A stretch of 64,000 bases of DNA, taken from the NCBI RefSeq assembly GCF_011947195.1, contig NZ_JAATVY010000008.1:177996-241995 (forward strand), written 5' to 3'. The notes under the pieces were generated by a model. It saw nothing but the letters and a program-made list of their open reading frames with translations, was not told the origin of the DNA and did not search any database. Shown here in pieces: positions 1-7,949 of this stretch (position 1 is the first letter of the stretch; each line of letters starts with the position of its first letter). This DNA comes from Planosporangium thailandense (lineage in GTDB: Bacteria > Actinomycetota > Actinomycetes > Mycobacteriales > Micromonosporaceae). Position numbers and translations under genes: made by a program.

Positions 1-1165
1 CGGTGAACGTCGTGCCGACGCCCGGCTCGGAGGCGATGAGCACGTCGCCGCCCGACTGCCGGACGATCCCGTACACCGTCGCGAGACCGAGCCCGGTCCC
101 CTCGCCCTTCGCCTTGGTCGTGAAGAACGGCTCGAAGGCGCGCGCGATGACCTCGCGCGGCATGCCGGCGCCGGTGTCCTCGACCTGCATCCGCACGTAC
201 CGGCCGGCAGGCACCCCGGACTCCTTGCCCACCACCATGTTGTCGGTGCGGATCGTCAGCGCGCCGCCCCCGGGCATCGCGTCGCGGGCGTTGACCGCCA
301 GGTTGACCAGGACCTGCTCGAGCTGTCCCGGGTCGGCCTTCACCGGCCACAGCCCCCGCGTCAGCTCGGTGGCGAGCTGGACGTGTTCGCCGATCGACCG
401 GTTCAGCAGCTCCTTGACGTCGGCGATGACGGCGTTGAGCGACAGGACGCGCGGGCGCACCACCTCCCGCCGGGCGAACGCGAGAAGCTGATGGGTGAGC
501 GAGATGCCGCGCTCCGTGGCGCGCTGGATCTGCTGCATGTCGCGGGCGACCGAGTGCCAGCGGTCCGGGTCGGCAGTGGCGGCGGTCTCGAGCTCTTCGG
601 AGACGAACGCCGCATAGTTGACGATCACCGCGAGCAGGTTGTTGAAGTCGTGCGCGACCCCGCCGGCGAGGTGCCCGAGGCTCTCCAGCCGCTGCGCCTG
701 CTGCAGGCGGTTCTCCAGCTGCTGTCGCTGGGCCAGCTCTTCAAGGCGCACCCGTTCGCCCAGCTCCCGGCAGATCATGGCGACGCCCACCACCGCGCCG
801 GTCGGGTCGGTGATCGGTGACGACGTGGTGACCACCTCGACGCACGTACCGTCGCGGCGCAGTCGCTGGACGCGGCGGGACTCGACGCGCTCGCCACGGC
901 GTAGCCGGGCGATGACCTCTTCCTCCTCGGCCCGCTGCTCCGGCGCCCACAGCCGGCCGGCGTGCTGGCCGATCATCTCGGCCGCCGGGTAGCCGAACAG
1001 GTGCTCGGCCGCCGCGTTCCAGGTGGTGACGACGCCATCGAGGGTCAGGCCGGCGATCGCGTCGTGCGACGAACGGACGATCGCCGCGAGGCGCGAGTCC
1101 TCGTCCGCGACGCCGTCCGTACCGGGAAGTTCACACGACGGTCCATTCAAGCGCTGACCCATCAT
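1..1165 (-). CDS. PAS-domain sensor histidine kinase (3' end beyond window)
   Basis: Two-component sensor kinase of the HisKA/HATPase_c type, read on the minus strand and cut by the left edge, so about 388 residues are visible and the C-terminus is missing. A PAS domain covers roughly residues 25-130. The H-box GGVAHDFNNLL places the phospho-accepting His near residue 171. The ATPase shows the N-box NLAVNARDAMP, then DTGAGMP, FEPFFTTK and the G2 box GEGTGLGLATVYG. No membrane segment is seen, so it should be cytosolic. The start is one of two adjacent ATGs (1165 or 1162) after a GGTGGGGG stretch. A receiver domain may follow beyond the edge, as is common in kinases with this H-box, but cannot be seen. 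It is divergent from the EAL gene. Confidence 0.85.
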   Translation of the reverse strand, partial: MMGQRLNGPSCELPGTDGVADEDSRLAAIVRSSHDAIAGLTLDGVVTTWNAAAEHLFGYPAAEMIGQHAGRLWAPEQRAEEEEVIARLRRGERVESRRVQRLRRDGTCVEVVTTSSPITDPTGAVVGVAMICRELGERVRLEELAQRQQLENRLQQAQRLESLGHLAGGVAHDFNNLLAVIVNYAAFVSEELETAATADPDRWHSVARDMQQIQRATERGISLTHQLLAFARREVVRPRVLSLNAVIADVKELLNRSIGEHVQLATELTRGLWPVKADPGQLEQVLVNLAVNARDAMPGGGALTIRTDNMVVGKESGVPAGRYVRMQVEDTGAGMPREVIARAFEPFFTTKAKGEGTGLGLATVYGIVRQSGGDVLIASEPGVGTTFT

Positions 1166-1225
1166 CCCCCACCAAACACGTACTATCGACACCGTACATT
1201 CTATTTGTGGCTAAAGCGGGGTGAA

Positions 1226-2521
1226 TTGACCAGATCGGCGGACCTGCGGCACCTCGACACCAGAATCAGGTTCCGCGACATCGGTCAGGTCCTCGACGAA
1301 CGGGCGGTCACCACGGTCTTCCAGCCGCTCGTACGCCTGGACAGCTACGAGGTCGTCGGCTACGAGGCGCTCAGCCGCGGCCCGGTCGGCTCCCCGTGGT
1401 ACGCCCCGTCCGCCCTCTTCCCCGCGGCGCAGGCGGCCGGCCGACTGGCCGAACTGGACTGGATGTGCCGGGTGCTGGCATACCAGCAGGCGCTGCGCGG
1501 GGGCCTCGACCAGTCGGTCGCCCTGTTCGTCAACACCGAACCGCTCGCCCTGCGCACCGAGTGCCCACCCGACCTGGCGCGGTGGCTCGAGCCCGCCCGC
1601 CGGCACCTTCGCGTGGTGACCGAGATGACCGAGCGCGCGGTGGCCGCCGACCCGTCGGCGCTGCTCACCGCCGCGGCCACCGCCCGGTCGAGCGGCTGGG
1701 GGGTGGCCTTCGACGACGTCGGCGCCAACCCGTCCTCCCTCGCCCTGATGCCGTTCGTACATCCGGACGTGGTGAAGCTGGACATGCACCTGGTGCACCA
1801 CCCGCACCGCCCTGAGGTCGCCCGCGTGATCAACGCGATCGTGGCATACGCCGAACGAAGCGGCGCCACGATCCTCGCCGAGGGCATCGAGACGTCGGCG
1901 CACCTGGACACGGCGCGCAGCATGGGCGCGCAGCTGGGCCAGGGATGGTTCTTCGGCCGCGCCCAGCGGCTGCGCCAGCCGCCCCAGGCGCCGGGCGAGC
2001 CCCTGGCGTTCGTCCCCGCGCCGGAGACGGCGCCACCGGCCGTCCGGGCCGAGGCCCCCACGCCGTTCGACATCGTCTCCGCGCAGCGCCCGACGAGCCT
2101 GTCGACCAAGCGGATGCTGCTGCCGCTCAGCCAGTACCTGGAGGCGAAGGCCACCGACCGCACCGAGCCACCGGTGCTGCTGACCTGCTGTCAACAGCCC
2201 CGCCACCTCACCCCGGCCACGGTACGCCGGTACGCCGACATCGCCGACACGGCCGCGCTCGTCGCCGTGCTGGCCGCGGGGCTGGGCGAGGAGCCGATTC
2301 CCGGCGTACGGGGCGCCGCGCTGAGGGCCGACGATCCGCTCTGTGGAGAGTGGAACGTCATCGTGGTCGGCCCGCACTTCGCCGGCGCGCTCGTGGCCCG
2401 CGACCTCGGTGACGCCGGCCCCGAGATGGACCGGCGGTTCGCGTACGCGCTCACCTACGACCGGGGCCTGGTACTGGCGGCCGCGCGGTCGCTGCTGCAC
2501 CGGGTGGTGCGGGTCGGCTGA
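1226..2521 (+). CDS. EAL-domain c-di-GMP phosphodiesterase with C-terminal DICT domain
   Basis: Predicted cyclic-di-GMP phosphodiesterase of about 431 residues. The EAL domain (roughly 15-260) carries YEALSRG with the metal-binding Glu near residue 47, FVNTEP, TEMTER, DDVGAN in place of the usual DDFGTG, VKLD, AEGIE and GQGWFFG. The acidic metal ligands look intact, so activity is plausible. The C-terminal part (about 280-431) fits the DICT sensory domain, with DDPLCGEW and a hydrophobic VVVGPHFAGALVARDL segment. The start is uncertain: TTG at 1226 has an upstream GCGGGG, and TTG 1205 is an alternative. The 60-bp divergent gap to the histidine kinase suggests shared control. No GGDEF domain is present. 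Confidence 0.8.
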   Translation: MTRSADLRHLDTRIRFRDIGQVLDERAVTTVFQPLVRLDSYEVVGYEALSRGPVGSPWYAPSALFPAAQAAGRLAELDWMCRVLAYQQALRGGLDQSVALFVNTEPLALRTECPPDLARWLEPARRHLRVVTEMTERAVAADPSALLTAAATARSSGWGVAFDDVGANPSSLALMPFVHPDVVKLDMHLVHHPHRPEVARVINAIVAYAERSGATILAEGIETSAHLDTARSMGAQLGQGWFFGRAQRLRQPPQAPGEPLAFVPAPETAPPAVRAEAPTPFDIVSAQRPTSLSTKRMLLPLSQYLEAKATDRTEPPVLLTCCQQPRHLTPATVRRYADIADTAALVAVLAAGLGEEPIPGVRGAALRADDPLCGEWNVIVVGPHFAGALVARDLGDAGPEMDRRFAYALTYDRGLVLAAARSLLHRVVRVG

Positions 2522-2875
2522 CCCGCCCCCGCCGGATATCAATTCGATACAGCTCCTTGTGTTGATTGTCTCTTTCATCTAAATTCGCGCACCTCGACCC
2601 ACCGTCGCCACCCACGTCACCCGCACCACGCCGCTTTGACCAGCGGAAAAGCGTAGCCGGCGTCCCCATTGGAGGGTCCGGAGCCGATGCGAATATGACC
2701 GACGGCCACTCCTCGAACACCAGACGTAATCAGGATGTTGGTGACTTCGAGTGACTTAAGGTACAAACAAGGCACGGTGGACTTCCGGTATCGCCAAGAT
2801 CACGTTAGGTTGGTCTAGCCTGCTCGGTAGGCCGCCACCCAACCCGGGTGGCGACGAGCCGGCATCGCCGAATCA
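2522..2875. other. Intergenic region, no gene seen
   Basis: About 350 bp between the EAL gene and the riboswitch. It is less G+C-rich than its surroundings (for example around 2535-2585 and 2755-2815). No open frame shows codon bias or similarity that I recognise. It probably holds the promoter of the riboswitch/NlpC transcript; a TAGGTT near 2806 could be a -10 element, but no matching -35 stands out. Confidence 0.5.
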
Positions 2876-3027
2876 CAACAGCTCGCAAGACGTCGATCGG
2901 CTTGCGGGAGTGAACCGGGGACCCAGCCGACGGTCGACAACAGACCGTCACGGGGTGAATCCGCGCCGCGGCGCGGTAGGGCCACCTTCTTCCGGCCCGA
3001 ACCCGTCAGCTAACTCGGTAGGCGGTC
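2876..3027 (+). ncRNA. c-di-AMP riboswitch (ydaO-yuaA type)
   Basis: The leader of the NlpC/P60 gene contains the conserved blocks of the ydaO/yuaA riboswitch in order: GGGAGTGAACCGGGGACCC (about 2905-2924), GGGGTGAATCC (about 2952-2962), CCGAACCCGTCAGCTAAC (about 2997-3013) and TCGGTAGGCGG (about 3015-3025). The final block ends about 20 nt before the GTG start at 3045. In actinobacteria this class precedes cell-wall hydrolase and resuscitation factor genes and generally lowers expression when c-di-AMP is high. The boundaries are approximate because the P1 helix was paired only by eye. Confidence 0.9.
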
Positions 3028-3044
3028 AGGAAGAAGGGTGCTTC

Positions 3045-4004
3045 GTGCCTGTAGTGCCACGACTGCTGCGCATCGTCCTCCTGGGCGCCGCGGCGGTAGC
3101 CGTCATCGCGCCCGCGACGTCGGCTAACGCGACGCCTTCCCCGAGCGACCTGCAGCAGCAGATCAACCAGTCCTCCGCTGCCCTCGAGAAGATCGTCGAG
3201 CAGTACAACGGAATCGGCGAGCAGCTGAAAGCCACCCAGACGTCGATCGCCGCGCTCGACGCGAAGATGGCGCCGCTGCAGTCGCAGGTCGACTCGGCGT
3301 ACGCCAACGTCAGTGAGATCGCCGCCCAGGCGTACAAGGGCGGCAACCCGTCATCGATGGCGCTGCTGCTGTCGGACGGCACCTCCGGCGACCTGCTGAG
3401 CAACCTCACCACGCTCAACCACATCGCCAGCGCGCAGCAGCAGCAGATCCAGGGCTACTCCCAGATGAAGTCGCAGTACGACACGGAGAAGACCCGGCTC
3501 AACACGCTGCTCAGCCAGCAGCAGGCCGACCAGAAGAACCTGGCCGACCAGAAGACCAAGATCGAAGGTGACCTCGCCAACCTGATGGCGATGCGCAAGC
3601 AGGCGTACGGGTCGGCGACCGCAGCCAAGCCGGCGCCCGTCGCGGCGCCCAACATCGCCGGCAGCGCCGGGGTCGCCGTGCGCTACGCCTACAACGCCAT
3701 CGGCAAGCCGTACGTCTACGCCGCCGCCGGCCCCAGCTCGTACGACTGCTCGGGGTTGACCATGGCCGCGTGGGCCGCCGCCGGCAAGTCGCTGCCGCAC
3801 AACGCCGCGATGCAGTGGAACCAGGTGGCGCACATCTCCCGCAGTCAGCTGCAGGCCGGAGACCTCGTTTTCTACTCGAACCTCGGCCATGTGGCGATCT
3901 ACGTCGGCAACAACCAGGTGATCCACGCTCCGCAGCCCGGTGAGTACGTGAAGCTCTCCAGCGTCGACATGATGTCGCCGTACGGGTACGGCCGCGTCCG
4001 CTGA
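3045..4004 (+). CDS. Secreted NlpC/P60 peptidoglycan endopeptidase (RipA-like)
   Basis: Cell-wall hydrolase of 319 residues that probably cleaves peptide stems of peptidoglycan outside the cell. A Sec signal peptide covers about residues 1-29 (cleavage near TSANA). A Gln/Ala-rich coiled-coil segment runs from about 35 to 205, and the NlpC/P60 domain from about 208 to 319. Catalytic candidates are Cys235 (SYDCSG), His282 (GHVAIYV) and a third polar residue His294. GTG 3045 is chosen because AGGAAGAAGGG sits 6 nt upstream and the signal peptide then begins at once; a longer frame from 2910 would run through the riboswitch. Control by the c-di-AMP riboswitch fits a wall-remodelling enzyme. Confidence 0.93.
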   Translation: MPVVPRLLRIVLLGAAAVAVIAPATSANATPSPSDLQQQINQSSAALEKIVEQYNGIGEQLKATQTSIAALDAKMAPLQSQVDSAYANVSEIAAQAYKGGNPSSMALLLSDGTSGDLLSNLTTLNHIASAQQQQIQGYSQMKSQYDTEKTRLNTLLSQQQADQKNLADQKTKIEGDLANLMAMRKQAYGSATAAKPAPVAAPNIAGSAGVAVRYAYNAIGKPYVYAAAGPSSYDCSGLTMAAWAAAGKSLPHNAAMQWNQVAHISRSQLQAGDLVFYSNLGHVAIYVGNNQVIHAPQPGEYVKLSSVDMMSPYGYGRVR

Positions 4005-4011
4005 ACCAGAT

Positions 4012-4054
4012 CATGATCGCGGGGGACTGGACGAACCGGTCCCCCGCGATCATG
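4012..4054 (+). terminator. Intrinsic-type terminator after NlpC/P60 gene
   Basis: A perfect 16-bp inverted repeat, CATGATCGCGGGGGAC (4012-4027) against its complement at 4039-4054, with an 11-nt loop and CTTTTC directly after. It starts 8 bp past the stop codon and ends 9 bp before the next start. Confidence 0.85.
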
Positions 4055-4062
4055 CTTTTCCG

Positions 4063-4863
4063 GTGAGCTGGGACCCGGAGCAGTACGCCCGCTTCGCCGC
4101 AGAGCGGGCCCGCCCGTTCCACGATCTCATCGCCCAGATCCCGACGACCGCGCCGGAAACCGTCGTCGACCTCGGCTGCGGCCCCGGCACGGTCACGGTC
4201 TCCCTCGCCGACCGGTGGCCCGACGCCCGCGTGTACGGCCTCGACTCCTCGCCGGACATGATCGCCGCCGCGGCCCGGCTGGCCCGGCCCGGACGGCTCG
4301 AGTTCGGCCTCGGCGACATCGCCGGGTGGCGGCCCGCCCCCGACTCCGTGGACGTGATCGTCTCCAACGCGGCCCTGCAGTGGGTCCCCGGACATCTGGA
4401 CGCGCTGCCGGGCTGGGCGGCGGCGCTGCGCCCGGGCGGCACCCTGGCCCTGCAGGTGCCGCTGCCGCGCGGGGTCGCCGCCACCGACGTGTTCCGCTCG
4501 GTCGCGACCTCGTCGCGCTGGGCCGCCCGGCTGGGCCCGGTGGCGAGCGGCACGGGGCCGCGCGGCGTCAGCCCGGTGCAGCCGGCCACGGCGTACCTCG
4601 ACGTGCTCGCCGGACACAGGCTGGCCGTCGACGCCTGGGAGACGACCTACCTGCACGTACTGCCCGGCCCGGATCCGGTCTACGAATGGTTCGCCGGCAC
4701 CGGCCTGCGGCCGTACCTGGACGCGCTGGCCGACGACCCACCGGCGCTCGAACGCTTCCGCGCCGAGGTGGCGCAGCGGCTGCGGGAGGAGTACCCGCAG
4801 CGCGGCTACGGGACCGTCCTGCCGTTCCCGCGCCTGTTCGTCGTGGCCAGCCGCAACCCGTAG
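4063..4863 (+). CDS. tam: trans-Aconitate 2-methyltransferase
   Basis: Class I SAM-dependent methyltransferase of 266 residues, the usual length for Tam, which methylates trans-aconitate to its monomethyl ester and thereby removes an aconitase inhibitor. It opens with SWDPEQYARF, typical of the family, followed by the SAM-binding motif VDLGCGPGTVT near residue 35, then GLDSSPDM and the motif-IV region SNAALQW. The start is GTG 4063, immediately after the NlpC terminator; no strong ribosome site is visible. Its stop codon TAG (4861-4863) lies inside the first unit of a 17-bp tandem repeat, so the last residues SRNP belong to that repeat unit. Confidence 0.88.
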   Translation: MSWDPEQYARFAAERARPFHDLIAQIPTTAPETVVDLGCGPGTVTVSLADRWPDARVYGLDSSPDMIAAAARLARPGRLEFGLGDIAGWRPAPDSVDVIVSNAALQWVPGHLDALPGWAAALRPGGTLALQVPLPRGVAATDVFRSVATSSRWAARLGPVASGTGPRGVSPVQPATAYLDVLAGHRLAVDAWETTYLHVLPGPDPVYEWFAGTGLRPYLDALADDPPALERFRAEVAQRLREEYPQRGYGTVLPFPRLFVVASRNP

Positions 4864-5018
4864 ACGGCCGCAGTCCGTAGACAGCCGCAATCCGTAGACA
4901 GCCGCAATCCGTAGACACCCGCAATCCGTAGACACCCGCAATCCGTAGACACCCGCAATCCGTAGACACCCGCAATCCGTAGACACCCGCAACCCGTAGA
5001 CACCCGCAACCCACAGAC
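4849..5018 (+). repeat. 17-bp tandem repeat, 10 copies, starting in the tam 3' end
   Basis: Ten uninterrupted 17-bp units (170 bp), consensus ACCCGCAATCCGTAGAC. Units 1-4 start AG or GG instead of AC, unit 2 has CAGTC, units 9-10 have AACCC, and unit 10 has CCACAGAC. Unit 1 contains the tam stop codon; the array ends 2 bp before a terminator. Units 1-9 each carry a TAG, and because 17 is not a multiple of 3 the TAGs fall in all three frames. There are no spacers, so this is not a CRISPR array. Confidence 0.97.
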
Positions 5019-5020
5019 AC

Positions 5021-5055
5021 GAAGGAGCCGGACCCCTGCCGGGTCCGGCTCCTTC
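5021..5055. terminator. Bidirectional terminator between tam and sigma gene
   Basis: A perfect 15-bp inverted repeat (GAAGGAGCCGGACCC, 5021-5035, and complement 5041-5055) with a 5-nt loop, placed between the convergent tam array and the sigma factor gene. There is no clear T-run, as is common in actinomycetes. Confidence 0.75.
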
Positions 5056-5070
5056 GGGTGTCTCGTCGGG

Positions 5071-6003
<933 letters not shown>

Positions 6004-6096
6004 GTTCTCCACTTCGGGCCCTCCCCCGTCGTCTTTATCGCGTTCCCGCACTGCCCGTTCTCAAACCGGACACCCCCCGGGTCCTGTACCCTTCAC

Positions 6097-6122
6097 AACA
6101 GGAAAGGTCTCCGTCTGATTCC
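6097..6122 (-). promoter_or_regulatory. Proximal SigR/SigH-type promoter of the group-2 sigma gene
   Basis: On the minus strand GGAAT (6122-6118) is followed by exactly 18 bp and then GTT (6099-6097), the consensus of SigR/SigH-class ECF promoters. Transcription would begin near 6090, about 85 bp before the ATG at 6003. This is a pattern match only. Confidence 0.7.
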
Positions 6123-6288
6123 AATTCACCCGTCGATCCGCGTACCGACCGATGAGATCTGCACCACTTACCCAAACGCATGGGGAGCTGCACGGGTTCA
6201 GTTGGATCGCAAGATCGGGTCGTGACCGGGAGGCCGGTTGTCCTGGTACAGGCGTCATTTCGTCCGCACCAGCGGCGCTCTGAGGACA

Positions 6289-6314
6289 AACGCTCAAGAC
6301 AGTTCAACAATTCC
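6289..6314 (-). promoter_or_regulatory. Distal SigR/SigH-type promoter of the group-2 sigma gene
   Basis: A second GGAAT-N18-GTT match (GGGGAAT ending at 6310; GTT at 6291-6289) in the same intergenic region and orientation, 192 bp upstream of the first. It would give a leader of about 280 nt. The rest of the 6004-6346 gap shows no gene. Confidence 0.6.
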
Positions 6315-6346
6315 CCGGAGAGATGGCCAAAACCGACGCTCGGAGA

Positions 6347-7351
6347 TCAAGAAGTACGGTTATGCCACTTTTCCAGCAGGGCTACTTCCTCCTCAGGAGT
6401 GATCCCGGCGCCGGTCGGCGGGGATGCCGAGCCGCGCAGCCAGCCGAGCGTGTCGCGGGCCGTTTCGGCAACCTCCCGCGTGCGCAGGCCGGCATCGAAC
6501 GAGGCGGACACGTCCCGGCTGAGAAAGCCGGCGTACTCCGGTAGCGGCAACCACAGCGGAAGTGATCGCTCACCCATCCACGGCTGCACCTCAGCCGACA
6601 GCAGAAACTCCTGGTCGACCCAGGTGAACCGGGGGCGGGCGGCGACCCCGGCCGCGACCCGGTTCAGGAAGTGCTCGCGGGTGGTCGGCACGCCGGTCCC
6701 GTCGTACACGCCCGCCCTACGGACCTGCGCCGCCCGCACCAGCCAGTCGGCCAGGTCGCGGACATCGACGTACTGCACGAGGTCGTCCGGCGCGCCCGGG
6801 GCCAGGATCTCGCCACCGGCGTCCACGCGGGCCACCCAGTATCCGAAGCGGTTGGTCTCGTCCTCCGGCCCGATGATCAGCCCGGCCCGGCAGACGAAGA
6901 CACGGTCGGCGCCGAAGCCGTCCACGAAGGCCCGCTCACATGCGACCTTGCAGGCGCCGTAGGTCTCGGCGTCGGTCGGGACGTCGCCCTCCGGCGGCGC
7001 CGGGTCGAGCACCGGCGCGTCGGTGGCCCGCTGACCCGGCGTGCCGTTGTCGGCGTAGACCGAGACGGTGGAGACGTAGACCGCGTGGCCGACGCGGTCG
7101 GCCAGCGCCGCCACCGCGCGGCGCGCCTGGCTGGGGCGCCGTGACACGTCGACGAGCGCGTCGAACTCCAGCCCCCGCAGGACGGCCAGGCCGTCGGGGT
7201 CGTCGCGGTCGACACGGAAGAACGTCGCGCCGGGCGCCGGGGGGCCGGACACGCCCCGCGCGGCACACGTCACGTCGTGGCCGGCCGCCAGGGCGGCGCG
7301 GACGACGGCACGGCCGAGGAAGGCGGTGCCGCCGAGTACGAGTAGTCGCAT
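6347..7351 (-). CDS. NAD-dependent epimerase/dehydratase (extended SDR)
   Basis: Atypical or extended short-chain dehydrogenase/reductase of 334 residues. The N-terminal nucleotide site reads LVLGGTAFLGRAV. An STVSVYAD segment and a YGACK pair supply the usual Ser/Tyr/Lys catalytic elements, and QYVDVRDLADW is typical of the epimerase branch. The substrate cannot be told from sequence; related proteins are often annotated as reductases or sugar epimerases. It lies downstream of a small membrane protein gene on the same strand with a 60-bp gap, so the two may be co-transcribed. No unusual codon use is evident. Confidence 0.8.
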   Translation of the reverse strand: MRLLVLGGTAFLGRAVVRAALAAGHDVTCAARGVSGPPAPGATFFRVDRDDPDGLAVLRGLEFDALVDVSRRPSQARRAVAALADRVGHAVYVSTVSVYADNGTPGQRATDAPVLDPAPPEGDVPTDAETYGACKVACERAFVDGFGADRVFVCRAGLIIGPEDETNRFGYWVARVDAGGEILAPGAPDDLVQYVDVRDLADWLVRAAQVRRAGVYDGTGVPTTREHFLNRVAAGVAARPRFTWVDQEFLLSAEVQPWMGERSLPLWLPLPEYAGFLSRDVSASFDAGLRTREVAETARDTLGWLRGSASPPTGAGITPEEEVALLEKWHNRTS

Positions 7352-7411
7352 GCCTGCCGAGCCTGCCCGACAGCGACCGGCTCGGACAGGAGTGTTCGCC
7401 AGGGGCGGACG

Positions 7412-7741
7412 CTACTGCCGCCATACATACATCAGCACCCGGTTGACCGCGTACAGCGCCGCGAGCACGACGGCGAGGAACGGGCGGCCGGCGTGGATCA
7501 GCGCCGCGGCCGCCGCGCCGAACCACACGATCTCGAAGCCGAGCCGCGCCGCACCGGGCAGCCGGACGGGCGCCTTGGGCGCGGCGAGCACGCCCCACAG
7601 CGCAGCGGCGACGAGCGGGGCGCCGAGGCCGAGCAGCACCGCCAGCGGCCGCCCCGTCGGCGTCACGAAGCCCCAGTACCCGAACGCCACGAGGCCGGCG
7701 AGCTCGAGCGCGAACCGCAGGGCGAGGTTGGCGGGCCGCAT
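7412..7741 (-). CDS. YrdB-family membrane protein (DUF2568)
   Basis: Integral membrane protein of 109 residues with about four hydrophobic segments: near residues 8-26, 30-52, 65-82 and 85-103. The pattern LALRFALELAGLVAFGYWG at the start and an RLPGAARLGFEIVWFG segment fit the YrdB/DUF2568 family, whose function is unknown. It ends VLMYVWRQ. It sits upstream of the epimerase gene and divergent from the 5'-nucleotidase gene. Confidence 0.75.
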   Translation of the reverse strand: MRPANLALRFALELAGLVAFGYWGFVTPTGRPLAVLLGLGAPLVAAALWGVLAAPKAPVRLPGAARLGFEIVWFGAAAAALIHAGRPFLAVVLAALYAVNRVLMYVWRQ

Positions 7742-7949
7742 CAGGCGATGCCCACGGTCATGCCCGGCAAAATAAGATCAACAACTTCCGGGGTCAAGCC
7801 GCCGCTCCGCCACCCGACCGCATCCGATCCGCAGCCCCCTTTACCTGCCCCGCCGTCTGTCCCCCGGCTCCCGCGGCGCCCTCGCGCCCCGCCCGGCGGG
7901 AGACAAAGATGTCGATCGACGAATTCCTCGTCGCCGACAAGGAGAGAGC

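Noticed and set aside
1211..2578. Minus-strand frame opposite the EAL gene
   Set aside because: No recognisable domain; the plus strand encodes an EAL domain with intact motifs.
4849..5018. CRISPR array or plasmid-like iterons
   Set aside because: Units are contiguous with no spacers, no cas or rep gene is near, and unit 1 lies in the tam coding end.
4806..5020. Periodic minus-strand frames over the 17-bp array (repeating VSTDCGCLRI)
   Set aside because: A direct result of the tandem repeat; no start context, and the frames run into the tam antisense.
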